Part shown: one piece after another, positions 29,494 through 39,013 of the stretch | Numbering within the stretch: the first letter of the stretch is position 1 | Layout of the letters: every line of letters starts with the position of its first letter | NCBI GenBank assembly: GCA_017991675.1 | Contig: JAGOQB010000004.1 | Span: forward strand, 1 to 64,000 | Direction: 5' to 3' | Length of the DNA: 64,000 bases | Source: Phenylobacterium sp. | GTDB lineage: Bacteria > Pseudomonadota > Alphaproteobacteria > Caulobacterales > Caulobacteraceae | Program-made: the position numbers and the translations under genes | Notes under the pieces: model-generated | Told to the model about the DNA's origin: nothing | Seen by the model: the letters and a program-made list of their open reading frames with translations, nothing else | The model's database searches: none

Positions 29494-29741
29494 CGGCTAC
29501 AAGGCTCCGCGCCAACGCCACGGCCTTCCGACAGCCGCGGTTGTAAGGCCAGCCCCACACGCCAGCCACTGCGCTCTTTGCCGCTCTCCGCCCCCATGGC
29601 GCCGACGACCGCCCCACCGTTGCCCGAAAACCCAGCAGGGGGTCGATCGGACGAGTCCCCTTCCCAAACGTCATTGACCTGGGCGCCCCCATCAACAACC
29701 ATGACATCAATAAGACAATTCGGGGTGTTCAGGAAATTTCC

Positions 29742-30305
29742 ATGGCGTGGGCGGAAACGACCGGTGCCAGGGGCGAGCCGGAGGGATTGGCGCATGCGTC
29801 GCTCCCGTACCAGCAAGCCTTACGCGCCTTCTTTCGGCGTCGCGCCGATGGACACGAAATCGACGACCTGATTCAGGAAGTGCTCCTGCGGCTGCACAAT
29901 CGCCGTCAGGGCGGCGAGGTGACGAACCTTTCCAGCTTCATCTTCCAGACCGCGACCAACGTGCTGCTCGATCGGCGCCGCCGCGACACAGTGAGGCGCC
30001 GTGGCGCGCACTGCGAGTTGGAAGAAGCCCATCACCCGCTCGACGAATTGTCCCCCGACCGGATCTTGCAGGCCAAGCAGGAAGCTTCCGTGGCGTTGGA
30101 CGCCCTCAATCAACTTTCGCCCCGCACCCGCGCGGCTTTCATGCTCGTCCGCTTCGAGGGCTTGAGCTACAAGGCTACCGCAGCGCAACTCGGCATCTCG
30201 GTGAGCGCTGTCGAGAAACATGTCACCAAGGCGCTCCGGATCGTCTCGATCCGGCTGCAGGAAATCGATGAACGACAACCAACGACAAATCGGTCTTTCC
30301 GGTAG
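29742..30305 (+). CDS. ECF sigma factor, FecI-like
   Basis: A sigma-70-family protein of 187 residues. Region 2 includes EIDDLIQEVLLRLHNRR and NLSSFIFQTATNVLLDRRRR; region 4 includes LSPRTRAAFMLVRFEGLSYKA followed by a helix-turn-helix with AAQLGISVSAVEKHV. Such factors direct RNA polymerase to a small regulon, usually the partner TonB receptor gene. A good AGGAAA ribosome site lies before ATG 29742. It overlaps the FecR gene by 38 bases and is divergent from the STN receptor, which is the expected target. Confidence 0.93.
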   Translation: MAWAETTGARGEPEGLAHASLPYQQALRAFFRRRADGHEIDDLIQEVLLRLHNRRQGGEVTNLSSFIFQTATNVLLDRRRRDTVRRRGAHCELEEAHHPLDELSPDRILQAKQEASVALDALNQLSPRTRAAFMLVRFEGLSYKATAAQLGISVSAVEKHVTKALRIVSIRLQEIDERQPTTNRSFR

Positions 30306-31296
30306 CCCGGACGCCGCGTCGTGGTTTGTGCGTTTGCAGCGCCATCCCGACGACAGGGATGTCCAGAACGAGTTCGAGGCCTGGCTGGCGGCCGATCCGG
30401 CCCATCGCGACGACTGGGCCCTGGTCAGCGGCGCGTGGGACCGCATCGGCGACCTTAAGGACGATCCGCAGGTCATGGCGGCGCGCCAGGCTCTGAAGGC
30501 CGATCTCGCCGCCGAGCGGCGACGCCCGTCCATGCGGTGGGCGGCCGGCATCGCCGCCGCCGTCCTCACCGCCGGTTCGGTGCTCGGCTACGGCTCCTGG
30601 CGCCAGGCGCAGGACCAGGACGCCGCGCCGGCCGCAGTGGTCGCCGCTGCGCCGCAGGCGCTGGCCGTCTATCGCACGGCCGTCGGCGGCCAGCAGGTCG
30701 TGACCCTGCAGGACGGGTCGAGGGTCACGCTCAGCACCGACACCGAGGTCCGGCTGACCGACTGGAACAAGCAGCGCGGCCTGACCCTGGTGCGCGGCGA
30801 GGCCTATTTCGAAGTCGCCAAGAACCCGGACAAACCGTTCGTGGTGAGCGCCGGCGACCGCACGGTGACCGCGCTCGGCACCGCCTTCGACGTCCGCGTC
30901 GATTCCGGCGAGTGGTCGGTCAGCCTGGTCGAGGGCAAGGTCCGCGTGGCCGGCGCCCATGCCAGCGTCGACATGGCGCCCGGCCAGCACCTGGTCCAGA
31001 CCGGCTCGGCCCCGTGGACGCTAGAGGCGCGCAACCTCGCCGACCTGACGAGTTGGCGCGAAGGCAGCCTGGTGTTCGAGAATCGGCCGCTGGCGTCCAT
31101 CGTCGAGGAAATGAACCGCTACTCGACCCGCAAGGTGCGCATCGCCGATGCGGACCTCGCCGCAACGCCGCTCAGCGGGCGTTTCCGGACCGGCGACGTG
31201 GCCGGCTTCGTAGCCACGCTGGAGGCCTACGGCATGGTCAAGGCGGGCCAGACCTCCGCAAACCTCATCGACCTCTATCCGCCCGCCGGCGAGTGA
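30268..31296 (+). CDS. FecR-type anti-sigma factor
   Basis: An inner-membrane regulator of about 342 residues. The cytoplasmic N-terminus has the DUF4880-like stretch AASWFVRLQRHPDDRDVQNE followed by FEAWLAADPAHRDDW; one membrane segment (MRWAAGIAAAVLTAGSVLGYG) follows near residue 90; the periplasmic FecR domain reads QQVVTLQDGSRVTLSTDTEV and VRGEAYFEVAKNPDKPF. A C-terminal STN-contacting part follows. It holds the sigma factor inactive until the loaded receptor signals. The ATG has an AGGAA site and lies within the sigma gene end, so the pair is coupled. Confidence 0.93.
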   Translation: MNDNQRQIGLSGSPDAASWFVRLQRHPDDRDVQNEFEAWLAADPAHRDDWALVSGAWDRIGDLKDDPQVMAARQALKADLAAERRRPSMRWAAGIAAAVLTAGSVLGYGSWRQAQDQDAAPAAVVAAAPQALAVYRTAVGGQQVVTLQDGSRVTLSTDTEVRLTDWNKQRGLTLVRGEAYFEVAKNPDKPFVVSAGDRTVTALGTAFDVRVDSGEWSVSLVEGKVRVAGAHASVDMAPGQHLVQTGSAPWTLEARNLADLTSWREGSLVFENRPLASIVEEMNRYSTRKVRIADADLAATPLSGRFRTGDVAGFVATLEAYGMVKAGQTSANLIDLYPPAGE

Positions 31297-31304
31297 GGAT
31301 TTAG

Positions 31305-31318
31305 GACGCAGCTGCGTC
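31305..31318. promoter_or_regulatory. 14-base perfect palindrome, possible operator
   Basis: GACGCAGCTGCGTC is a perfect 14-base palindrome placed eight bases after the fecR stop and 48 bases before the M20 peptidase start. No T-run follows, so it is unlikely to be a terminator. An operator or chance is possible. Confidence 0.35.
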
Positions 31319-31366
31319 TAGCAAGGGAGCGGCCGCGCCCTTATGCGCCGCCGTCCTGGAGGACCC

Positions 31367-32857
31367 ATGAAACTGATTTCCAAGGCGCTGGCCACCAGCG
31401 CGCTTTGCGCTACGGCCTGGCTCGCCGCCTCGGCCGCCGTCGCCGCCCCGCTGACCGCCGCCGACAAGGGCCAGCTGACCGCGGCCGTCGACGCCTACAC
31501 CCCGAAGATGAACGACGCGGCTCTGAAGATCTGGAGCTACGCCGAGCTCGGCTACCAGGAAACCAAGAGCAGCGCCCTCCTCCAGGATCAGCTCAAGGCC
31601 GCCGGCTTCAAGGTCCAGGCCGGCGTCGCCGGCGAACCGACCGGCTTCGTCGCCAGCTTCAAGAACGGCTCGGGTCCGGTGATCGCCATCCTCGCCGAGT
31701 TCGACGCCCTGCCCGGCCTGAGCCAGGCCGCCGTCCCCACCAAGACCCCGATCGCCGGCCAGGACAACGGCCACGGCTGCGGCCACAGCCTGTTCGGCGC
31801 GGCCTCGGTCGCCAGCGCCGTGGCGCTGAAGCAGTGGATGGTCGCCAACAAGGTCCAGGGCGAAGTGCGCGTCTACGGCACGCCGGCCGAAGAAGGCGGT
31901 TCGGGCAAGGTCTATATGGTCCGCGACGGCCTGTTCAACGACGTCGACATCACCCTGCACTGGCACCCGGGCAACACCAACTCGGCCAACCAGGGCACCT
32001 CGATGGCCAACATCAGCGGCAAGTTCCGCTTCTACGGCCAGTCCAGCCACGCCTCGGGCGCCCCGTGGGCCGGCCGCTCGGCCCTGGACGGCGTCGAGAT
32101 CATGAACGTCGCCAACAACTACCTGCGCGAACACATCCCGGACCGCACGCGGATCCACTATGTGGTCACCAACGGCGGCAAGGCCCCGAACGTCGTGCCG
32201 GACTTCGCCGAGGTCTATTACTACGTCCGCAACGCCGACCCGAAGATCGTCGTCGACGTCATGGACCGCGTGAAGACCGCCGCCCAGGGCGCGGCCATGA
32301 TCACCGGCACCAAGGTCGAGTTCGAGCAGACCGGCGGCGTCTACAACCTGCTGCCCAACGACGTGCTGGGCAAGGTCATGTACCAGTCGCTGTCCGACGT
32401 CGGCGGCGTCACCTGGACCGCTGAAGAGACCAAGTTCGCCCAGGAGCTCGCCAAGTCCCTGCCGAAGGGCGGCGGCGACCTCAGCTCGGTCGGCAAGATC
32501 CAGCCCTACAAGGACGCCGACACCTCGGGCGACGCCGGCGGCGGTTCGACCGACGTGGCGGACGTGTCGTGGGTCACTCCGACCGTCGGCCTGTCCACCG
32601 CCACCTTCGTGCCCGGCTCGGCCGGCCACAGCTGGCAGAACGTGGCGGCGGCCGGCATGAGCATCGGCCTCAAGGGCGCGGCGGTCGCGGCCAAGACCCT
32701 GTCGCTGACCGGCGCCGAGCTGCTGTCGAACCCGGAGCTGATCGCCCAGGCCAAGGCCGAGCTGAAGCAGCGCCAAGGCGCGGACTTCGCCTACAAGGCG
32801 ATGGTCGGCGACCGCAAGCCGCCGCTCGACTACCGCAAGGCCGGCGGCGCCGAGTAA
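31367..32857 (+). CDS. Exported M20-family amidohydrolase (AbgB-like)
   Basis: A protein of about 496 residues with a cleavable signal (MKLISKALATSALCATAWLA, AxA site at SAAVAA). Metal ligands are visible in GQDNGHGCGHSLFG, the catalytic glutamates in TPAEEGGSGKVYM, and another ligand in LHWHPGN; the dimerisation lid contains GQSSHASGAPWAGRSALDG. It is closest to aminoacyl-aminobenzoyl-glutamate hydrolases of the AbgB type, so it probably cleaves an amide bond to release an amino acid in the periplasm. Strong TGGAGGACCC ribosome site. Intrinsic terminator downstream. Confidence 0.9.
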   Translation: MKLISKALATSALCATAWLAASAAVAAPLTAADKGQLTAAVDAYTPKMNDAALKIWSYAELGYQETKSSALLQDQLKAAGFKVQAGVAGEPTGFVASFKNGSGPVIAILAEFDALPGLSQAAVPTKTPIAGQDNGHGCGHSLFGAASVASAVALKQWMVANKVQGEVRVYGTPAEEGGSGKVYMVRDGLFNDVDITLHWHPGNTNSANQGTSMANISGKFRFYGQSSHASGAPWAGRSALDGVEIMNVANNYLREHIPDRTRIHYVVTNGGKAPNVVPDFAEVYYYVRNADPKIVVDVMDRVKTAAQGAAMITGTKVEFEQTGGVYNLLPNDVLGKVMYQSLSDVGGVTWTAEETKFAQELAKSLPKGGGDLSSVGKIQPYKDADTSGDAGGGSTDVADVSWVTPTVGLSTATFVPGSAGHSWQNVAAAGMSIGLKGAAVAAKTLSLTGAELLSNPELIAQAKAELKQRQGADFAYKAMVGDRKPPLDYRKAGGAE

Positions 32858-32864
32858 GCCGCGT

Positions 32865-32894
32865 GGGGGTCGGCTGCGCCGGCCCCCATTTTTT
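32865..32894 (+). terminator. Intrinsic terminator of the M20 peptidase gene
   Basis: GGGGGTCGGC pairs with GCCGGCCCCC (one G-T wobble) around a three-base loop, followed by ATTTTTTC. It begins eight bases past the stop. Confidence 0.88.
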
Positions 32895-33033
32895 CAATGC
32901 TCCGGTATCCCCCGCCGCGTTGAATTTTTGATCCGCAACCGCAGGTGCGGAATCGAACCCCGATTGCGTCTCGTCTACTGAGGCTGGTCCATTTGTGGGG
33001 CCGCCAGTTCTGGCAATCGAGACGGGGGATGGA

Positions 33034-35811
33034 ATGACGCGAAAACACGCAATGACGGGCGCCGCCCTGGCGCTGGTCATGATCATGGGCGGAGCCGCCA
33101 ACGCGGCGAGCATAACCCCGCCAAGCGAAGCCTTCGCCCAGAACCCGGGCAGCGACTACTTCCTCGCCGACTACACGGCCTATGAGGCCTACCTCAAGAC
33201 CCTGGCGTCCCAGTCCGACCGCATGAAGCTGGTCGACTTCGGCAAGTCCGAAGAGGGCCGCACCCAATGGATGGCCGTGGTCTCTTCGCCGGCCAACCTC
33301 GCCAAGCTCGACCACTACAAGGCTATCTCCAAGCGCCTGGCCAAGGCCGAGGGCCTGTCGAAGGAAGACGCCGCCAAGCTGGCGGCCGAGGGCAAGGCGG
33401 TGGTCTGGATCGACGCCGGCCTGCACGCCACCGAGACCGTGACCTCGCAGGGCCAGATCCAGGTGCTCTACCGGATGCTGACCATGAACGATCCGGAGAC
33501 GCTCCGGATGCTCGACGACGTCATCATCCTGTTCGCTCACGACAACCCGGACGGCATGGAGCTGGTCTCCGACTGGTACATGCGCCACGAAGACCCGAAG
33601 AAGCGCGAGTTCAACTCGATCCCGCGCCTCTACCAGAAGTACGTCGGCCACGATAACAACCGCGACAGCTACATGTCGCAGATGGCCGAGACGACCAACG
33701 TCAACCGGCAGCTGTTCCGCGAGTGGTTCCCGCAGATCATCTTCAACCAGCACCAGACCGGCCCGACGGGCATGGTGGTGTTCGTCCCGCCGTTCCGCGA
33801 CCCGTTCAACTACAACTATGACCCGCTGGTCATGACCTCGCTGCAGGAAGTCGGCATGGCCATGCACAGCCGGCTGGTCGCCGAGGACAAGCGCGGATCC
33901 GGCGCCCGCAGCGCGGCCGCCTACTCCACCTGGCACAACGGCATGGAGCGTTCGATCGCCTACTTCCACAACTCGATCGGCCTGCTGACCGAGATCATCG
34001 GCGGCCCGACCCCCGAGACCGTGAAGCTGGTGCCGAACCTGCAGCTGCCGAACGGCGACCGGCCGATGCCGATCGCCCCGCAGACCTGGCATCTGTCGCA
34101 GACGGTCGAGTACCAGTGGACGATGAACCGCGCGGTCATCGACTACGCCTCGCGCAACCGCGAACGCCTGCTGTCCAACATCTACAAAATGGGCGCCAAC
34201 AGCATCGAGCGCGGCTCCAAGGACAGCTGGACCACCACGCCGAGCAAGATCGACGAGCTCAACGAGGCGGCCAAGAGCGCCAAACCCGGCGCCGAGGACG
34301 AGATGATGGCCTCGTTCTTCGGCCGCGCCGGCGCGGTCGATCCGACGCTCTACAGCGTGCTGCAGAAGCCCGAGGCGCGCGATCCGCGCGGCTTCATCAT
34401 TCCGTCGGACCAGGCCGACATGCCGACCGTCACCGCGTTCGTGAACGCGCTGATCAAGACCGGCGTGGACGTCGACCGCGCCACCAAGGCCTTCAAGGTC
34501 GGCGCCAAGACCTATCCGGCCGGCTCGTACGTCGTGAAGGCGGCGCAGGCCTATCGCCCGCACGTCCTCGACATGTTCGAACCGCAGGACCACCCGCACG
34601 ACCTCGAGTATCCGGGCGGCCCGCCGAAGGCGCCGTACGACGTCACCGGCTACACCCTGGCCTATCAGATGGGGATCAAGTTCGACCGCATCCTGGACGG
34701 CTTCGAGGCCCCGACCGAACGGGTGCCGGACCTCGTCACCGTGCAAGCCGGTTCGGTGAAGGGCTCGGGCAAGGCCGGCTGGCTGATCAGCCACGAAACC
34801 AACCAGAGCTTCACCCTGACCAACCGCCTGCTGAAGGCCGGTCAGCCGGTGTTCTGGCTGAAGGACGGCGCCAAGGCCGGCAAGGACAGCTTCGGGCCGG
34901 GCGCGATCTGGGTTCCGGCCTCGGCCGAAGCTCAGGCCGTGATCGCCAAGGGCGTGAAGGACCTGGGCATCGACGCCTTCGCCGTCGGCGCCAAGCCGGC
35001 CGGCGAGGCCCTGCCGCTGAAGCCGGTCCGCATCGGCCTGGTCGACGTCTATGGCGGTTCGATGCCTTCGGGCTGGAACCGCTGGCTGTTCGAGCAGTTC
35101 GAAGCGCCCTTCGAGGTGGTCTATCCGCAACGTCTCGACGCCGGCGACCTGGCCAAGGACTACGACGTCCTGGTCTTCGCCGACGGCGTCATCCCGGCCC
35201 CGCAGGGCGGCCCGTTCCGCGCCGGCCGCGGCTTCCCGCAGCCGAAGGCCGAGAACATCCCGGCCGAGTTCCACCCGTGGCTGGGCGCGATCACCGACGA
35301 CAAGACGCTGCCGCAGGTGGCCGACTTCGCCAAGAACGGCGGCACGGTGATCACCATCGGCTCCTCCTCGCGCCTGGCGACCGTCATCGGCGCCCCGGTC
35401 GAGGTGGCGGTGGCCAAGAAGGACGGCGACAAGCTGGCCGCCCTGTCGAACAAGGAATTCTACATTCCGGGTTCGGTGCTGCGCGCCAAGGTCGATAACC
35501 GCCAGCCGCTCGCCTATGGCATCCCGCAGGACGTGGACGTGTTCTTCGACCGCAGCCCGACCTTCAACCTGAAGGCCTCGGCGAGCGGCGTGGCGCGCGT
35601 CTCGTGGTTCGACACCGACGCGCCCCTGCGCAGCGGCTGGGCCGTCGGCCAGGAGAAGCTGAAGGGCTCGACCGGCGTCCTCGACATCGACGTGGGCAAG
35701 GGCAAGCTGTTCGTGATGGGTCCGGAAGTCACCCAGCGGGCGCAGTCGTACGGGACCTTCAAGTTCCTGTTCAACGGCCTGCTCTACGGCCCGGCCGTCG
35801 CGAAGAAGTAG
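33034..35811 (+). CDS. Large exported M14-family zinc carboxypeptidase
   Basis: A protein of 925 residues with a signal peptide (AMTGAALALVMIMGGAANA). The zinc motif HATE (His131, Glu134 in GLHATETVTSQ) is clear, followed by HDNPDGMEL, GHDNNRDSYM and the third ligand region FNQHQTGPTG; LLTEIIGG is the likely catalytic glutamate strand. This matches the large M14 group found in Caulobacter-like and Bacteroidetes-like bacteria. The C-terminal 500 residues form additional beta-rich domains of unknown role. Probably periplasmic or secreted peptide degradation. Start ATG 33034 has GGGGGATGG upstream. Strong terminator follows. Confidence 0.88.
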   Translation: MTRKHAMTGAALALVMIMGGAANAASITPPSEAFAQNPGSDYFLADYTAYEAYLKTLASQSDRMKLVDFGKSEEGRTQWMAVVSSPANLAKLDHYKAISKRLAKAEGLSKEDAAKLAAEGKAVVWIDAGLHATETVTSQGQIQVLYRMLTMNDPETLRMLDDVIILFAHDNPDGMELVSDWYMRHEDPKKREFNSIPRLYQKYVGHDNNRDSYMSQMAETTNVNRQLFREWFPQIIFNQHQTGPTGMVVFVPPFRDPFNYNYDPLVMTSLQEVGMAMHSRLVAEDKRGSGARSAAAYSTWHNGMERSIAYFHNSIGLLTEIIGGPTPETVKLVPNLQLPNGDRPMPIAPQTWHLSQTVEYQWTMNRAVIDYASRNRERLLSNIYKMGANSIERGSKDSWTTTPSKIDELNEAAKSAKPGAEDEMMASFFGRAGAVDPTLYSVLQKPEARDPRGFIIPSDQADMPTVTAFVNALIKTGVDVDRATKAFKVGAKTYPAGSYVVKAAQAYRPHVLDMFEPQDHPHDLEYPGGPPKAPYDVTGYTLAYQMGIKFDRILDGFEAPTERVPDLVTVQAGSVKGSGKAGWLISHETNQSFTLTNRLLKAGQPVFWLKDGAKAGKDSFGPGAIWVPASAEAQAVIAKGVKDLGIDAFAVGAKPAGEALPLKPVRIGLVDVYGGSMPSGWNRWLFEQFEAPFEVVYPQRLDAGDLAKDYDVLVFADGVIPAPQGGPFRAGRGFPQPKAENIPAEFHPWLGAITDDKTLPQVADFAKNGGTVITIGSSSRLATVIGAPVEVAVAKKDGDKLAALSNKEFYIPGSVLRAKVDNRQPLAYGIPQDVDVFFDRSPTFNLKASASGVARVSWFDTDAPLRSGWAVGQEKLKGSTGVLDIDVGKGKLFVMGPEVTQRAQSYGTFKFLFNGLLYGPAVAKK

Positions 35812-35859
35812 GCGTCTCCCCAGGACGCTTAGCGCCGGGCAGGCTCGCCCGGCGCCCGG

Positions 35860-35894
35860 AGCGCCGGACCCTCGGGTCCGGCGCTCTTTTTTTT
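35860..35894 (+). terminator. Intrinsic terminator of the M14 peptidase gene
   Basis: AGCGCCGGACC and GGTCCGGCGCT form an 11-base stem with a short CTCG loop, followed directly by a long T run (CTCTTTTTTTT). Confidence 0.92.
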
Positions 35895-35927
35895 ACCCCC
35901 CGCATCCGCCCCTCAAGAGCGCGCAAC

Positions 35928-35958
35928 AAAAAGGGCGCCGGTCTTTCGACCGACGCCC
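35928..35958 (-). terminator. Intrinsic terminator of the downstream TonB receptor gene
   Basis: On the minus strand GGGCGTCGGTC pairs with GACCGGCGCCC (one G-T wobble) around GAAA, followed by TTTTTG. It lies 68 bases past the receptor stop at 36026. Confidence 0.85.
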
Positions 35959-36025
35959 TCCACCGCCAAGGACGCAGCGGCTTGTGGCCGCCGGGGCGGT
36001 GGGGCCGCCCCGGCTTCCTTTTGTC

Positions 36026-39013
36026 CTAGAAACGCTTGCGCACGCCCACGTAGTAGGTGCGGCCCATGACGTCGTAGTTCTGTTGGTCGTAGTTGTACTC
36101 GGTGTCGCCAGCCTGCGGCGGGTTCTGGTTGAACAGGTTGTTCACGCCAAACCGCAGGTCGGTATCCCAAGGCAGCTTCACCCGGCTGTTGAGGTCGAAG
36201 ATGTTGTAAGCCTTCACACCGCGCGCAGTGCTGGTGGGGGTGACCACCGTGGCCGAGTTCTTCATCTCGCTGATATAGCGCCAGCGCAGGCCGACGCTGG
36301 CCGGACCGCGGGTGTAGGTCGCCGACGTGACCGACTTCCATTCCGGGTGAGCAAAACCGGCGCTGGTCTCGACGGCCGTGCCCCAGGTGCCGGCGTAATC
36401 GTAGGTCGCCGCGTTCGGCAGGTTCTGGATCTTGAACTGGTCCAGCCAGCCGACCGAGACGTTGACCGCCAGTTGGCCCGCATCGTCGCCCAGGCCGACA
36501 TCCATCAGGTCGATGCTCCAGTCGAACTGGAAGTCGATGCCGGTGGTCTCGAACTGACCGAGGTTCTGCAGCGGCTGAACCGGGTTCAGCGGCACGCCGG
36601 ACGCCGTGTTACGGGCGATCAGCTGGCAGTAGTAGTTGGTCGGGTCGAAGCTCGGGTTGGCCCCGCCGGCGTTGTAGCAGAACTGGAACGAGTTCTTGAC
36701 CGGCAGGCTGCCGACCGCGTCCTTCACCTTGATGCTGTACCAGTCGACCGACGCCGACATGCGGCTCAGCAGCGGGTGATCGAACGGCGAGGTCATGACC
36801 GCGCCGAACGAGAAGGTGTCGGCGGTCTCTTCCTGCAGGTCCGGGTTGCCGCCGGTGAGGGCGAACACCTGAGCCGTGCCGAGTTGGTAGCTGTCGATGA
36901 TCGCGGTCGGAACGCCTTGGGCCAGGCAGAGCGCCCGGACCTGAGCGGCGTCGGCGCCACGGCGGAACGACGAACGAACGTCGCAGGGGTCGCCGTCGGT
37001 GTTGGTCGGGCCGGCGGTGCCGATGGCGACCGAGCCGGTCGAGACCGGCGCGTACAGTTCGCCGACGCTCGGGGCGCGGATGGCGCGGTTATAGCCGCCG
37101 CGGAAGCGCAGGCTGTCGATCACCGACCAGTCGAAGTCGACCTTGTAGGTGCTGATCGCGCCGACCGACGAGTAGTCCGAGAAGCGGTAGCCGAGGTTGG
37201 TGTTCAGCTCCTTGACGAACGGCAGGTCCTTCAGGAGCGGAACCAGCAGTTCGCCGAAGGCTTCGTAGGTGTCGACCGAGCCTGAGGCGTCACGCAGCAC
37301 GCTGTAGCCCAGCACGTCCGAGGTGCCGTCGGGCTGGTTCAGCTGGCTGTCCGGGGTGAAGGTGTATTCGTTCGAACGGTAGTCGACGCCGGCCGCGAAG
37401 CGGATCTCGCCGGCGGGCAGTTCGAACAGGCCGCCCTGGACGCTGGCTTCGACGATGCGCTGTTCCAGCTCGTTCTGGTTCAGCGTGCGGCGGCTGATGT
37501 AGCGGATGCAGTCGCCAGACGGCGTCAGGTTGCCGAAGGGGTTCCAGCCGCCGGCGCAGTACTCCGTGCCGCCGGTCGGGCTGCGGAGCAGGCGGCTGAC
37601 CGCGCTGGCGCTGGCGCCGCCGTTCTGCTCGTTGTCGAACTTGGCCTTCGAGAACGAGGCGTAGGCGTCCCAGGTCCAGTCCTTGAACCCGACGTCGCCC
37701 GAGAGGCCGCTGGTCAGCTGATAGACGGTGTAGCTGTACTTCTGGATCCGCGGGCCCAGGATGTTCAGGGCCTTGTAGAAGGTGAAGTCGGCGCCCGGGG
37801 TCGGACGCGAGGCCAGGATGGTCCGGAAGTCGGCCGGGATGTACGGGTTCGAGACCGGAACCGTCAGGCCGTAGACGTTCGACGCCAGGGTCGGGTTGGT
37901 GATGCCGACCGACTCGTAGTCCGTGAAGGTGAACTGCGTGAAGAACTTGATGTTGTCGGTCAGGTCGTAGTCGATCTTGCCGAACACCGCGTAGCGGTCG
38001 AGGTCCGACTGCATCGAGGCCCCGTCATAGCCGAAGTTGACCTGCTGCTGGGTGCCGGCGGCGTTCGAGTTGACGATGTAGGCGTCGTTGGTCTGCGGGT
38101 CGCGGAAGTTCCGCACCGGCACGCCGGCGGTCGAGAAGATCGTCTGGTCGGTGTTGAAGCCGATCTGGCCGGTGTAGCGGCCCGCGGCGTTGCCGGTCAG
38201 GGCCGGGACGCCGTACTTGCCGACGAACACGCCGTTGACCGAGGCCAGGGTCGGCAGGTTGGCGCCGAACAGCACCGTGCCCTGCGGAATGGTCGAAAGG
38301 CCCGGCGTCGTCAGGCGGAAGACGAACCAGTCGCGGGCGCTCTGCAGCGCGATGTCGCGGTTGGTGTAGTCGACCGACAGCACGGCGCGGCCACGGCCCT
38401 CGTCGAACGCCCGGCCGGCGGTCAGCGAGACCTTGAAGGATTCGCCGTCGCCGTGCTCGGAGATGCCGTACTGGCTGTCGACGGTGATGCCTTCGAAGTT
38501 GCGCTTCAGGCCGAAGTTCACAACGCCGGCGGTGGCGTCCGAGCCGTAGGCGGTCGAGGCGCCGCCGGTGATGACTTCGACGTTCTCGATCAGGGCTTCG
38601 GGGATGGTGTTGAGGTCGACCGAACCGTCGGGGTTCGACGGCTGCAGGCGGCGGCCGTCCATCAGGATCAGGGTGCGCTTGGCGCCGAGGCCCCGCAGCG
38701 AGGCGTAGGACTGGCCGCCGTTCAGGCCGGTCGAGGTCGAGCCGGAGTTGCCCTGGCCGAACGAGCCGGTGAACTGGGGCATCTGCGACAGCGACTTCTC
38801 GACGGTCACCTGGCCGGTGTTCTCGATGGCGGCCTGGCCGACGGAGACGATCGGGCTGTTGGCCACGTAATCAGGACGGGCGATACGCGAACCGGTGACG
38901 ACGACTTCCTCGACCGCGACGCCCGCGTCCTGAGCCTGCGCGACCCCGCCGGCGAGCAGCGCGCCATAGGCGACGCCCCCGACCATCAACCACTTCAAAG
39001 AACTCGAATTCAT
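36026..39013 (-). CDS. TonB-dependent receptor (outer membrane)
   Basis: A protein of 995 residues. MNSSSLKWLMVGGVAYGALL with an AQAQ cleavage site is the signal; the TonB-box-like EEVVVTGSRIARPD and plug domain occupy about residues 30-160, with ENTGQVTVEKSLSQMPQF. The barrel ends in MGRTYYVGVRKRF with the terminal phenylalanine. No STN domain, so it is not itself a signalling receptor. This large type in Caulobacter-like bacteria imports oligosaccharides, peptides or chelates. The ATG is at 39013. It is divergent from a TPR/2OG-oxygenase gene, a pairing often seen in this group, and it converges on the M14 peptidase. Confidence 0.9.
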   Translation of the reverse strand: MNSSSLKWLMVGGVAYGALLAGGVAQAQDAGVAVEEVVVTGSRIARPDYVANSPIVSVGQAAIENTGQVTVEKSLSQMPQFTGSFGQGNSGSTSTGLNGGQSYASLRGLGAKRTLILMDGRRLQPSNPDGSVDLNTIPEALIENVEVITGGASTAYGSDATAGVVNFGLKRNFEGITVDSQYGISEHGDGESFKVSLTAGRAFDEGRGRAVLSVDYTNRDIALQSARDWFVFRLTTPGLSTIPQGTVLFGANLPTLASVNGVFVGKYGVPALTGNAAGRYTGQIGFNTDQTIFSTAGVPVRNFRDPQTNDAYIVNSNAAGTQQQVNFGYDGASMQSDLDRYAVFGKIDYDLTDNIKFFTQFTFTDYESVGITNPTLASNVYGLTVPVSNPYIPADFRTILASRPTPGADFTFYKALNILGPRIQKYSYTVYQLTSGLSGDVGFKDWTWDAYASFSKAKFDNEQNGGASASAVSRLLRSPTGGTEYCAGGWNPFGNLTPSGDCIRYISRRTLNQNELEQRIVEASVQGGLFELPAGEIRFAAGVDYRSNEYTFTPDSQLNQPDGTSDVLGYSVLRDASGSVDTYEAFGELLVPLLKDLPFVKELNTNLGYRFSDYSSVGAISTYKVDFDWSVIDSLRFRGGYNRAIRAPSVGELYAPVSTGSVAIGTAGPTNTDGDPCDVRSSFRRGADAAQVRALCLAQGVPTAIIDSYQLGTAQVFALTGGNPDLQEETADTFSFGAVMTSPFDHPLLSRMSASVDWYSIKVKDAVGSLPVKNSFQFCYNAGGANPSFDPTNYYCQLIARNTASGVPLNPVQPLQNLGQFETTGIDFQFDWSIDLMDVGLGDDAGQLAVNVSVGWLDQFKIQNLPNAATYDYAGTWGTAVETSAGFAHPEWKSVTSATYTRGPASVGLRWRYISEMKNSATVVTPTSTARGVKAYNIFDLNSRVKLPWDTDLRFGVNNLFNQNPPQAGDTEYNYDQQNYDVMGRTYYVGVRKRF

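Noticed and set aside
27001-31296. Iron-citrate (fecIRA) operon by name
   Set aside because: The regulators and receptor are FecI/FecR/FecA-like, but no fecBCDE transport genes follow and receptor orientation is divergent, so the ligand cannot be called citrate.
32951-32970. T-arm-like sequence (AATCGAACCCCGATT) suggesting a minus-strand tRNA
   Set aside because: No 3' acceptor complement, anticodon arm or D-arm can be folded around it; it lies in the leader of the M14 peptidase gene.
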